The notes under the pieces were generated by a model. The model saw only the letters and a program-made list of their open reading frames with translations. It made no database searches and was not told the DNA's origin. Shown piece by piece: positions 36,471 to 47,163 of a stretch of 64,000 bases of DNA (position 1 is the first letter of the stretch; the number at the start of each line of letters is the position of its first letter). The stretch is from the NCBI RefSeq assembly GCF_000275845.1, contig NW_006766891.1:1-64000 (forward strand), written 5' to 3'. Source of the stretch: Dichomitus squalens LYAD-421 SS1. Its lineage: Eukaryota; Basidiomycota; Agaricomycetes; Polyporales; Polyporaceae. The position numbers were made by a program, and so were the translations under genes.

Positions 36471-37423
36471 ATGTCTGGCGTGGCGTCACGCTTCAAAGCG
36501 ACCTCTAGTCGTGTTCACCTGTTCAACTTGTCTCCCGCGCCCGGCTCGCAGTCAACGGTATGACTGGCTTCTGCTTCCGGAGTGCCCGACTAACTTCGTC
36601 GATACAGCAAAAACGACTTGGTCGTGGTCGTAGTTCGGGTCTTGGTAAGACATCCGGCCGTGGTCACAAGGGTCAGAAGGCTCGTGCGGGGAATGGGAAG
36701 CCGAAGGCTGGCTTTGAGGGTGGTCAGACAACTATTGTGAAGCGTTTCCCCAAGACGGGTTTCGTGAATCAGTGCGTTCTACTTTGCCCTCTACTTTCTC
36801 CCAACTCTTTGACAGCGTGTCGTGCTGTGCAGGAACCAGAAGACCTATGCGCCGGTGAACCTGGATCGCATACAACATTGGATTGACACGGGCCGCCTGA
36901 CTTCGTCTCCGGACAAGCCTATCACTGCGCGAGAATTGTTGCTGAGTGGGTGCATTCATCAGGTGCACGATGGCATCAAATTGTTGGGCAATGTGGGTCT
37001 AATCTCGTCGTGCATCTCGTACAATTCTGACCCGGTCTCTCTGCAGGGTGCCCAGCACCTGAAGTCTGCCATCCACATCACCCCTGCACGCGCTTCGCAA
37101 AGTGCCATTCGTGCAGTCGAGAAGACCGGCGGGAGCGTGTTCTGCAAGTACTACAATGAGCTTGCACTCCGCGACTCTGTCAAGGGCAACACGGAGCATA
37201 TCCAGGCCGCCCCTACGCGCAAGAACGACATTCGTATGTCTAAATTTGGTTCTCGTCTGCCTGCCTGCTGACTCGCACTCCAGTATGGTACACCTCTTGG
37301 CGAAATCGGGGATACCTGTCACCCACCGCACTGAACAAGATGCCAGTGGTGGAAGAGCGCTGGCGGTCGCTCTCGAAGCAGCTCCTTGCCTTCAAGTCTC
37401 AGGATTACGACAAGGCGAAGTAG
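36471..37423 (+). CDS. Mitochondrial large-subunit ribosomal protein uL15m
   Basis: Five exons (36471-36557, 36608-36771, 36833-36992, 37047-37233, 37284-37423) make 245 residues. After a short basic leader ([20 protein letters not shown]) comes the L15 signature [27 protein letters not shown], followed by [18 protein letters not shown] and [18 protein letters not shown]. The C-terminal L18e/L15-like part has [20 protein letters not shown] and [22 protein letters not shown] sequence. It is a structural component of the mitochondrial 54S subunit. It shares a 261 bp divergent promoter with the phosphoesterase. All introns are GT-AG, and the frame is intact to the stop. Confidence 0.93.
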
Positions 37424-37826
37424 ATGTCTATCATAATAGTAATTCAGTGACGTCTCTGTCACCGTGCGATTGACGATATCATGTCCAACACGGAGTGCTT
37501 CGGAAGTCAACGGCGCCTGTCTGGCGTCGATCTGTGTCTCTTGGCAATCTGAGCATGCACTCGCTGCTCCCTCGTCGTTCCGTCAAGAGCGCACAATCTG
37601 CATCATCATCTCCCCCAACCAAATCGCCTTGAAAGAGTTCAACCAATCTCCATATATTTGGCCTGTTCGCTGTCACGAGAGACCCGTTCTTACACTACTT
37701 GTGCGTTACGCAAAGGTCACATATGTTGCGTCATCAAAGGCAACATGAGGGTTCTCAAGCGAGTCATGCATTCCTCCCTCCCCTTTTCGTGCGCACCATC
37801 ACACGAAGCGACAGCGATACAGGGAA
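37424..37826. other. Intergenic, no gene recognised
   Basis: Spacer between uL15m and D-lactate dehydrogenase, both on the plus strand. Presumably terminator of the first and promoter of the second. Confidence 0.5.
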
Positions 37827-40350
37827 ATGGAGAGAACTCTGCGCTACTCGTATCATGGCTCTGCACTGCGGTCGAGGCAGGTGATGCGTCCCAGGTTGAT
37901 CATCATGACTACCCGCCAGACAATGGCGCGTCAGCCTATGCGTTTCTGCCTCGACACCCGCCGTCATGCATCGACTGGTACCCCCGCTACTCGGCATCTT
38001 TCTCCTGGAGAGTCTCTGGCTGTGAATCTGCCGCGCGTTGCGGTTGGTCTTGGGCTCGCTCTCGCTGGCTCCATCGTATACTATCGCTTCTCCGGTCCGA
38101 CAGTACAACTGGAGAGCGCCGAGCCAGCAGGCAAGGTCAAGCACAAGGTCGTGACTGATAATGTCCTACCGGGGTCACTGGAACATGGAACGCCGAAATA
38201 TGCATCTCATGAGGAACTGCAGCAGGCCATCAAGGAGCTCCAGGATGCTCTGCACGACCCTGAGGCGACGAATGTAGACCCCAAGGTCCTCAAAACCTAT
38301 GGCTCTTCGGAGAACTCGTATCACCCTGCCTCTCCACACTCTGTCATTGTCCGTCCAGAGAGCACAGACGACGTTGTCTCCATCGTGAACATTGCGCGGA
38401 AGTACAGGGTACCCATCGTCCCGTATAGCGGGGCGACCAGCCTCGAAGGCCACACCTCAGGAGTGCGTGCGTTCATTCTGCAGGTGTGATTACCGGGCTG
38501 AATGAAGCAGTATCCTTCTGGTAGCATCTGCCTGGACATGTCTGACATGAACAAGATACTGGAGATCCATGGTGGATGTTTCGCATGCATATGCTTTCCC
38601 GCTGACCAGCTAATGCATTTCCACAGAGGCCGACAGCGACCTTGTCTGTCAATCCGGCGTCCGATGGGAAGACATCAACTCCACACTCAAAGAGAAGGGT
38701 ATCCCCTTGTTCTTTCCCGTGAGCATTGTTGTTACGACCTTTGACTTCGCTCGAGTAACCTCGCCGACGCATAGCTCGACCCTGGCCCTGGCGCTGTGAG
38801 TCCTACGATGTGTGAACCCCTGTCTGCCTGTCATCTTAGCACTCATCATCTATGCAGACAATTGGTGGTATGATCGGCACTGGTTGCTCTGGTAGTAAGT
38901 TGTATCGGTAGCTGCTGGGAACTTCGAGATGGGCTGAACGTGTGCTAGCTAATGCCGTGCGCTATGGCACTGCTAGGGGAGAGTGGTTCCTCAATGTCGT
39001 GGGTGTCAAAGCATAACATTCTAAGCACTCACGCAGGCTCTGATGGTGCCTGGCAGACTGTCGTCTTGCCCAACGGCAAGGTCATCAAGACCCGTCGGCG
39101 TGCACGGAAGTCCTCCGCAGGTATCGACATGACGAAACTGTTCATTGGCGCGGAAGGTACTTTGGGCATCGTCACGGAGGGTGAGGAACCACGTTCAAGC
39201 CAGAAGCTCCTGTTTCCTCATCTGGGCCTGACTGCTTTAGCGACGCTGCGGCTTGCGCCAGTAATACCGACGAAGGTCGCTATGGCCCAGTTCCCAACGG
39301 TCGAGAATGCTGTCAGCGCAGTGCAGGAAATCTTGAACACGCCCTCTGGCCCACACATACGTATGTGGATTGTTTGGCCGTCTGACCTCTCGGCGGCTGA
39401 TCTTTGACCAGAATGCGTCGAACTCATGGACAATAGAAGTGCGCTCCATCTGTCCGTATCGTAATGAGCGGCACTTGGCTGATATGGTTCACAGTGATGG
39501 CGGCGACTAACGATGCCGGACTTGTATCGAAGCCATACCCTGTCCGTGACACGCTGTTCTTCAAGATTCAGGGGGACCCCGCGGCCATTGAAAGCACCGC
39601 GGAGACAGTCCAGCGAATCGTGGCCCAGCATGGCGCCTCCGCCTTCGAGTTCGCCAGCACCGACGAGGAGGCTGAGGAGCTTTGGGACAATCGGAAATAT
39701 GCTCTCACTAGTACCATCCAGAGCGAAGAGGGCGCGAGGGTCTGGACCACGGACGTCTGGTGAGCTCCCCGAACAAGTTCGTCAGAGTCACACTGAACGG
39801 CGGACTGTGCATAGCGTCCCTGTTTCGCGTCTTCCGGAGCTTGTATATGAAACGAAGAAGGATCTTTTAGCTTCGAAGCTGAGAGCCACAATCGTCGGTC
39901 ATGTCGGAGATGGTGAGTGGCATATGCAGTACTCTCGATAAATTGGGGCTCAACCTGAAGCAGGCAACTTTCATGCACTGATTAAGTTCAAGGATGACAA
40001 CGAGCTGGAGGCCGTCAGTGACGCTGTACACCGTATGGTGCACCGAGCCATTGCTTTTGACGGAACATGTCAGTAGCTTTGCCTAGCACCGCAATACCTT
40101 TCATTGTTTGCTGAGCTGGTCCGCAGGCACTGGCGAGCACGGGGTTGGGGTAGGGAAGAAAGAGTACCTTGTGGATGAGTTGGGGGCCGACACCGTGGAG
40201 CTAATGAACACGATAAAGCGTGCTATCGATCCTCTGAACATCATGAACCCTGGCAAGGTGAGGGCCACTGAAAAATAGGTGCAGCTACTGATGTCTAACG
40301 TTGTGTACCTGTAGTTGTATCCAGACCCCCCAGATCTAGGACAAGAGTAA
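37827..40350 (+). CDS. D-lactate dehydrogenase (cytochrome), mitochondrial FAD enzyme
   Basis: A multi-exon gene. The N-terminus is basic (several Arg in [20 protein letters not shown]), then has one hydrophobic helix ([18 protein letters not shown]), the usual presequence plus inner-membrane anchor of Dld1-type enzymes. The FAD_binding_4 (PCMH) domain shows [69 protein letters not shown] and [15 protein letters not shown]. The FAD-oxidase C domain follows with [33 protein letters not shown] and NIMNPGKLYPDP. The enzyme oxidises D-lactate to pyruvate in the intermembrane space and passes electrons to cytochrome c. Several ATGs are in frame near the start; the first gives the most complete targeting region. 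Its stop lies 27 bp from that of convergent BMT2. Confidence 0.92.
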
Positions 40351-40377
40351 CGGCACCAGAAGTCGTACACATCGGTA

Positions 40378-41460
40378 TCACAGCAATATCACAAAGTTAT
40401 TCCTGTCCCCTGTCCGAAACACGGTCTTCTTCTCGTACAGCGCATGCTTTTGGTATGTCGCTGAGGTGGACAGCCTGGATCGACGGAAGAGCCAGTACGC
40501 CATCTTGCCACCGTCCTTCCACCGTGATAGAAGCTTCTCGAAACCGATAGCGTACATAAGGCCTTCATAGTGCTCAGCCGTTGTATATCTGGAATTCATG
40601 ATACAAGGGAGCGGAAGCTATTGGATCCACATTCCCCGTGAGTAGACAGGTAAATCTATGGCGGATAGCATCCGAACATACCGCTACAAATAGCAAACCG
40701 CTCGGGCGCAGCATGTTGTGCGCTAGCTTCAGCATCCGACCTTGACGTAGATTCTATTTCAGCTTCAATGGAAGGCTCCAAAGCGAGTGTCTTCACCTCG
40801 GTTCTTAGCGTCGGGAACGAAGTTGAGAACCAAGCTCATACTGATCGCGTCCCACTTTTCCCGGTGTTCCTCGCTATCCATGAGCAAAAAGTCCTGCTCT
40901 TGGATGTTCGGGTGCTGTGAATGGAGGTCTATGGGAGTCACCTCGATCCACGTTTGACAAGAAGAGTAGTTGTCTGGCTTCAGGGCGCCAACTTCGAGAA
41001 GGCTGCATAAGGGCGTTTCAATTCGGCGCCATTGAACCCAGAAGCACGCACAGCTGACTGACCGGAGCTTGACACCCTTTCGCTTTACTTCCTCTGGAGT
41101 TTCGAGTTCTCGGAGCCACCCGATGAAGATTTTCTCGCTCCCACCGCCTCTATCTTTGCTTTGACCGATGGTCGACATACGCTGGTAGGCAGCGAGCCCG
41201 CCGAGCTCCTCGATCCCGCGCTCGACCTCGGCCAGTTCAGCCCTCGCCGCCGTCATGGGGCCCTTGCCCTTCTTTGTATCCCCATCCCGTAGGAGGTGCT
41301 GGAGCTGCGTCTGGCGTTTGATAAGGACGTGGAAACGGCGGATGATCGTTCTCGTCGCTCCCGGGCGGTGGGAGGCAGAGCCAGAAGGCAGGGAAGAACG
41401 GTCAAAAGGCCCCGCAGATGTCACTGGTGCCTTGCGTTTGTTCTTGCGTGATTTTGGCAT
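40378..41460 (-). CDS. 25S rRNA adenine-N(1) methyltransferase BMT2
   Basis: The start codon opens a lysine-rich N-terminus (MPKSRKNKRKAP) suited to nucleolar location. A helical linker follows (IIRRFHVLIKRQTQLQHLL, ELGGLAAYQRMSTIGQ). The methyltransferase fold has LLEVGALKPDNYSSCQTW as motif I region, IDLHSQHPNIQEQDFLLM, WDAISMSLVLNFVPDAKNRG, RMLKLAHNMLRPSGLLFV, and LPLPCIMNSRY after another intron; this block order is that of yeast Bmt2. The C-terminal part (YAIGFEKLLSRWKDGGKMAY) is also typical. In yeast the enzyme makes m1A2142 in 25S rRNA using S-adenosylmethionine. Three introns interrupt the gene. The 3' end is almost back to back with D-lactate dehydrogenase, so the two 3' UTRs must overlap. 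Confidence 0.9.
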
Positions 41461-42234
41461 TGATACAGATTACATGGGGAGGATTTCATGGAAGAGGGAG
41501 GAGGAGAGGAAGATGGGTCGTGCTGGTAGAAGTAAGTACATCAAAGAGAATGAGTGCAACTCACGGCGCCTCCAGGTTTGCATGGAGCGCCCGTAGGCGG
41601 GTTTTCGGGCCGGACGTGCTACCTTTGGAAGCATTTACTTATCCGGGACGACTTCGGTTCAACCCATCTCCGTTTGTGCGACGACGCTCGCAGGTGCGAT
41701 TCATCATGCTTCAGCAGTACGGCTCACAGCTGATTGATTCAATGTGGAAACCGCCCCACCAACGTTGCTCTCATGGCTGAGCCAGAACGACATGTTCTAT
41801 TCCTTCACCTAGGCCGCCCTGACTATGGTAGTTGATGGGCTATCTTGGGTCTCTCACCAGCGACAGTATAAGCCCCCACGACATGTTCTATGCGATCGAT
41901 GTGCCTCAATCGACTCCATTTTGGTAACATGCTGCCTGAAGTTGCCAAGGGCCACCCAAGCTCCAGGCATTTGGTGGCTTCGTGGCGTGGGCGTGGTTAA
42001 TGACACTCGCAACATCGTGTGCTCGTGGAAGTCGATGCGCTCCGGTATCTAGGGGCTGACGAGTATGTCCACAGGAAAGCCCGACAATTTAATATGTCAG
42101 GGTCGACGTGGAATTTTACGCGAGACGTGCACAGGTCACTTCCTCGCGCTTGTCATGACGTTACACAACTAGCGTCTTGCCGACATTTAAAGCGACCCGA
42201 TGAAGGGGGCTATCGCAATTTGGATTGTCTTCCC
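41461..42234. other. Intergenic, no gene recognised
   Basis: Spacer between the divergent BMT2 and P450 genes, serving as promoter region for both. No other coding signal. Confidence 0.5.
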
Positions 42235-44467
42235 ATGGCTCGCTTGAGTCCCCAGGATATTCTTGCTACGTCCTTCTGTGTGCTGGTGAGCGCATGGTTC
42301 TTCCTCCGTCGTCGAAGGGCGGGACGGTACCTCCATCCGCCAGGGCCGAGGCCTCTACCCCTCCTAGGGAACTTGCTGGATGTGCCTGACCCTTCCGGCT
42401 TTCCTTGGAAGACGTATATCGAATGGGGCCAACAACATAGTATGTCATGGAAGTAACCCTGCTCATAAGTCATAACAATCATCATTAAACATTAACAGGG
42501 TCCGACTTGGTCCGTATGTCAGTGTTGGGCACAAACATCGTCGTCATTAACACCTTGGAAATGGTGAACGAGCTACTTGACAAGCGGTCAAGCATCTACT
42601 CCGATAGGTTTAGTACTCCTTCTGGAAACAATGCAACAAGTTTACTGACTTTATATGATGCTGTAGGCCTAGAATGATTATGCTTAACGAGCTGTAAGTA
42701 CGCGAGAGGTTTACATATTGATCTACCGGTTGATGGTGTGTATCAGCTGTGGATTTGGATGGGGTACAGCGTTTATCCCATATGGTGACCGGTGGAGAGA
42801 CCATAGAAGGATCGTTCACCAAGAGTTTCGCTCAGGACCTGTGAAGCGCTTCCGGCCAAATGAGCAGAAGAGCGCGACCCGTTTTTTGGTGAATCTGCAT
42901 AGGCATCCGGAGAAGCTCATGGATAACCTCCGCCAGTAAGTTTCCCTTTGTGGCTCTTCCCAAACGAGGAGAATGTCCTGACCAGGTAACTGTAGCTTAT
43001 CCGCAGCTACGATTATGTCGATAGCTTACGATATCGATGTCGCATCCCTCGACGATCCTTACATCCACACTGCAGAGGCGGCAGGTGACTCTATCTCAGA
43101 GACTACCATCGCCGGAGCCTTTCTCGTGGACATCATTCCATTCCGTGCGTCACATAGACTAATCAAAGCCTCTGTGGTGATCGTGATAACTAATGCGTCC
43201 CTTGAATGACAGTAAGATATGTGCCGGAATGGTTTCCGGGTGCGGGTTTCCAAAAGAAAGCGAAGCACTGGCGTGTTGCGGTCGAGAGATTGCGCGACGC
43301 CCCTTATGACAATGCTTTGAAGCGCTTCGTAGGTTTAAGCGTCCTTTCCTACATGCGAAACAGTGGCTAAGTGTAACCAGACGGCTGGTAATCTGGGCGA
43401 CTGTACTGCCAAGTTTGTCATCGAATCGTTCGGCAAGAATGCGAAGGACCCTATGTACGCCGATCACATTATGCGCTCCGTACTTGGCTCTATCTACGTT
43501 GGTAAGTCCATCTGTGGAGAATACAGTCGTGAGAGCAGGCCTGACCGCCACTCATTGCTTCAGGTGGTGCGGACACTACCGTCTCTGTTCTCGGATCGTT
43601 CTTCCTGGCTATGACCCTCCACCCGAAGATACAAGAGAAGGCGCGCTCCCAGCTAGACCGGGTCATTGGTCCCCACTGTCTACCAGGCTTCTCAGATCAA
43701 CCTTCTTTGCCTTACATCGAAGCCATTCTTAGAGAAAGCCTCCGCTGGAACCCGGTCGTACCTCTGGGTATGAGGTTGCGCCGCATATCGTACGCGTCGA
43801 GCTCACCAACCCCTGTCTAGATGCCCCCCACATGTCCACTCAAGACGACATGTATAATGGGTATTTCATCCCCAAGGGAACCCTTGTCATCGCCAACAGC
43901 TGGTACGTCGGACACATATCCTCACAACTCGAAGCATTACCTGACACACACCTACGGCCTCCCTTTGTGCTCCCTGCTCGACTCGCCTTTTCATATACCC
44001 GACCCTTACGTTGCGCGACGGATTGCGGTTCGCCTGCAGGGCCATCCTTCACGACGAGAAAGCATACGGAACCGATGCGTCCGACTTCAACCCGGATCGT
44101 TTCTTGCGGCCCGACGGCACTCTGGACCTGGACGTGCGTGATCCCTCGGTCGCGGCGTTCGGCTTCGGGAGGCGCATCTGTCCCGGGCAGTACATGGCGC
44201 TAGACTCGATGTGGTTCACTATAGCGAACGTCCTCGCGCTTTTCGAGATCAAGAAGGCGGTGGACGAAGATGGACAGGAGGTCACACCCGACGTGGAGTA
44301 CAATCGTGGGTTCTTGTGGTACGTACCTGATTAACAGCTTCTCTCGTTTGCTTGTGGCCCAGAGGTAACGTTTGCTTAGTCACCCGAAGCCCTTCCCTTG
44401 TGTCATCAAGCCGCGTTCAGCGGAGCACGAAGCGATCTTGCATGAGTTGGCGCACCAGGAGGCGTGA
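42235..44467 (+). CDS. Cytochrome P450 monooxygenase 1
   Basis: A multi-exon gene beginning with a membrane anchor (DILATSFCVLVSAWFFLRRRR) and the proline hinge HPPGPRPLPLLGNLL. The substrate-binding half includes FIPYGDRWRDHRRIVHQEF (helix C with the heme-propionate WR). The I-helix reads YVGGADTTVS. Helix K ExxR is ESLR, in LPYIEAILRESLRWNPVVPL. The PERF region is FNPDRFL, and the heme loop is FGFGRRICPGQ with its cysteine ligand. It ends HPKPFPCVIKPR. It is an ER-bound monooxygenase; mushroom P450s of this layout often oxidise aromatic or terpenoid compounds, but the substrate cannot be read here. All landmark motifs are intact. Intron ends in the middle were placed by frame and family conservation. 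It ends 73 bp from the convergent TRAPPC13 stop. Confidence 0.9.
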
Positions 44468-44540
44468 ATATGACGCACATATGCGCTAAAATACACAGTA
44501 TACATTTGTCCAGCGCCCACGTGCACCAGGAAGACAAATG

Positions 44541-46860
44541 TCATGACGTGACCCACACCTCAGCAACGACCTCCCACTCCTTGAGTATCCGAGGCTCAAT
44601 GGGCAAAACAGCCCCATCAGCATGATCGTCCTCCTCCGCAAGCCGGTCTTCGACGACTAGGACGCGGAGCCCGCCTATGGTCAAGAATCCGCTCTTGCGA
44701 GGGACATACGTCAGCTCGAACTCTTGCGACGCGGTGACTCTCAGCCTTTCGGGTGCGGCGAGAGGCTCATTCTCGCTTTCGCTCTCCACAGAGCTGTCAG
44801 AGACGTCGCGCGTATGACCGGAAGTACGTGGCTGCGCCGCTGCGGGCAGAAGGGAGGGTACGGGCAGACGAAGGGCGGGGAGGAAGAGGGTAGAGGTGCC
44901 GAGGAATGAGACGCCGTCCGAACGAGATGCCTTCGGGTCTGCTGCGCCTGAGGCCAGCCGGAGCTCGGGTGAGGGTAGGTCGTATACGCGGCCGACGGTA
45001 TGTGTGTTAGGTCCCGGGGTGTCGCCGCCGTCGGACTCAAGCTCACCCGCGTGCAATTGCCGTGGCGAGGCGACAAGGAGCCTCTGGGAAAGAGTATCTG
45101 GGAAGTCTGCACGGAAAGGCGTAGCGTACGGCGACGGCGTGGAGAAGCCAGACGATGGCACGCGCGGCGTCCAGCTGCCCTGCTGGTTCGAAGGACCTGG
45201 TGTCGTTGCGACTGCTGAAGCAACAGCCGCAGCGACACTAATCTCCTTCGCAGCTTGTGTGTGTTGTACGACGAGGGACAGAACGCGCTGCCTTCGTGAT
45301 TCGTTCGGTCGCGGAAAAGGTGCGGGGGCTTGCACAGTTACTTTGAAAGCGACGTCGAAGGGCTTGTCGATGGCCAATGAGTCCCTAGGTATTGACGTCA
45401 CGACTAGATCGACCTCGACGTCCTCTGGCAGACGCGGGGGAGGCGCAACGGACGTCGGTGGGCCTGGAGATTGAGTCTGGTTGCGCGCCGGAGGCCCTAC
45501 GCTTGGTGGGCGACCCCGGAAGGGAGAGCCTGGCCTGTAAGGGGCGGGAGCTGGTTGGTTGGCAGGAGGGCTCATAGCACGCTGTGGAGGAAGAGGTGAT
45601 TGTGCCCGCGAAGGAGAGCCGCCGATTGTGTTGCTACGCTGTAGGTGGAGAGGTATAGCAGAGGGCGGTTGTTTGAGTCCAGGGGGCGGTGTCTGAGGAT
45701 TGGATGGAGGTTGAATAAGGGGTATGCGACGCGACAATGTCTACAGAGGGAACCACGATTATATGTGCATTCTTCAATTGACAGATATATTGGTCACGCA
45801 CAGATGTCAGCAGTCGGCCTGGCTCGCCAAATGAGGATCGCCATGAGATATCTAATCTGCCAAGTGCAAGGATAGCACCTGGAGCGTGCGTGATCGGAAA
45901 GGGGGGCAGATTTATGGGCTGTAGGATATAGATGTACTGGCGGACATCCTGAGGCTGCATAAGGGCCGTCGAACCGGTGAACAAGGACTCCTTTGATCCA
46001 GCAGCGGCATCCTCAAGGTAATTCGCATCTTGGGCCTGCCAGCCGTCCACGCAATCAAATTGCATGCGCTCGAGCCACATAGCATCCTGAGTAAGGTTCT
46101 GTATATGCACCTCCAATAGCACCTTTTCCCGCTCCTCACTTGATAGAAGGGCCGTGGGTGAGCGAGGGAGATGGACTTTGGTTTTGACGGAGAGAGGATT
46201 GGTAACCTACGGACATGAGCGCACTCAGCGCCTGCACTCACATAGACGTGGGTTACTCACAGCGAACTTGTAGAACTTACGGAATGACTCTACACTCGGG
46301 TCTTGTAAGTCTGCCGATTGTCCGGGAGGTGGCCGTACTCCAGGGGGCATACGGTATGAGACCGTGCAGCCCAGAACATGCTGTCCAAGCTCCTTTATCT
46401 CATGGCTGACAATCTTCTCCAAGCTCTGGCCTACACCTAATCGCTGTTCCGGCCCTCCAAACTCAGCGAGCAATGTCTTGGTGGAAGCAGTCTGCATCTC
46501 AACGTGAACGATGACGCCTTCCACATCCACATTGGCCTCATTGTTGACGGAGAGGCAGCTTGAGAAGGTCTCGCCCAGTTGTATCGCGCCGAAGGATGAA
46601 GGCAGTGTGAGGAGCTCGGTGATATGGGTAAGATCGCGGAGGGTCTTGGGATGGCCAGGTAAGGGGGTCTTTCCTTGGAGGGACGTGATCGACGCGGTGG
46701 AATGTGCAGATAGAGACGGGGAGCTCGAGTAAAAAGGTTCCCATGCGCTTCCGAGTGACGGCCGCTATGCAAGTTTGAGCGGGGACACATTGCTCGACTG
46801 CAGCGGACTTACCGAGACCCGCATCACTTTCAGCGATAGAAGCTGACCACCGCCGTCCAT
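44541..46860 (-). CDS. TRAPPC13-like trafficking protein (DUF974), with large disordered inserts
   Basis: The start at 46860 encodes MDGGGQLLSLKVMRVS, split by an intron at 46812. The next exon continues AWEPFYSSSPSL, then LTLPSSFGAIQLGETFSSCL and SVNNEANVDVEGVIVHVEMQ. EIKELGQHVLGCTVSYRMP, SFRKFYKFAVSNPL-type sequence and LLEVHIQNLTQDAMWLERMQ follow, all matching TRAPPC13 block by block. The first half ends ALGRLDISWRSSFGEPGRLL. About 100 Pro/Ser-rich residues then separate it from EVDLVVTSIPRDSLAIDKPF, and further long inserts split the last beta-sandwich, which ends ILKEWEVVAEVWV. TRAPPC13 is an accessory subunit of TRAPP III-type Rab activators at the Golgi and in autophagy. The inserts are lineage expansions with many SP/TP sites, possibly regulatory. 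The family call is strong. Confidence 0.87.
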
Positions 46861-47163
46861 GATTGATTCCGAACTCGTCGCCTAATTGTGCAATGAGATC
46901 CAAACGAGCAGCTTCGCAGTTGAGACAGAAGAGCAGGCAAACCTAGCCTCTGCCAGGAGGGACCTCGACGCGCCTGGAGACGCCTGAGACACGGTCTGGC
47001 GCCGGGAGGTTGTTTGTGCATGTTAGGATCTAATGCCGCCGCCTGCCAGATCAGGGTTTGACGTCATCTGCCGACTCCGCCAGTTGAACGCGTCCCGATA
47101 CGGCTCCGTGGCGTGCAGCGAACTCAGTCCTCTTCTGCCTCTTATTCACTCCCCGGACATGCC
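46861..47163. promoter_or_regulatory. Divergent promoter region of TRAPPC13 and YME2
   Basis: 303 bp between two start codons on opposite strands. No specific factor site recognised. Confidence 0.45.

Noticed and set aside
44896..45474. Plus-strand frame of 192 codons
   Set aside because: Antisense to the proline-rich part of TRAPPC13; product of its biased base use.
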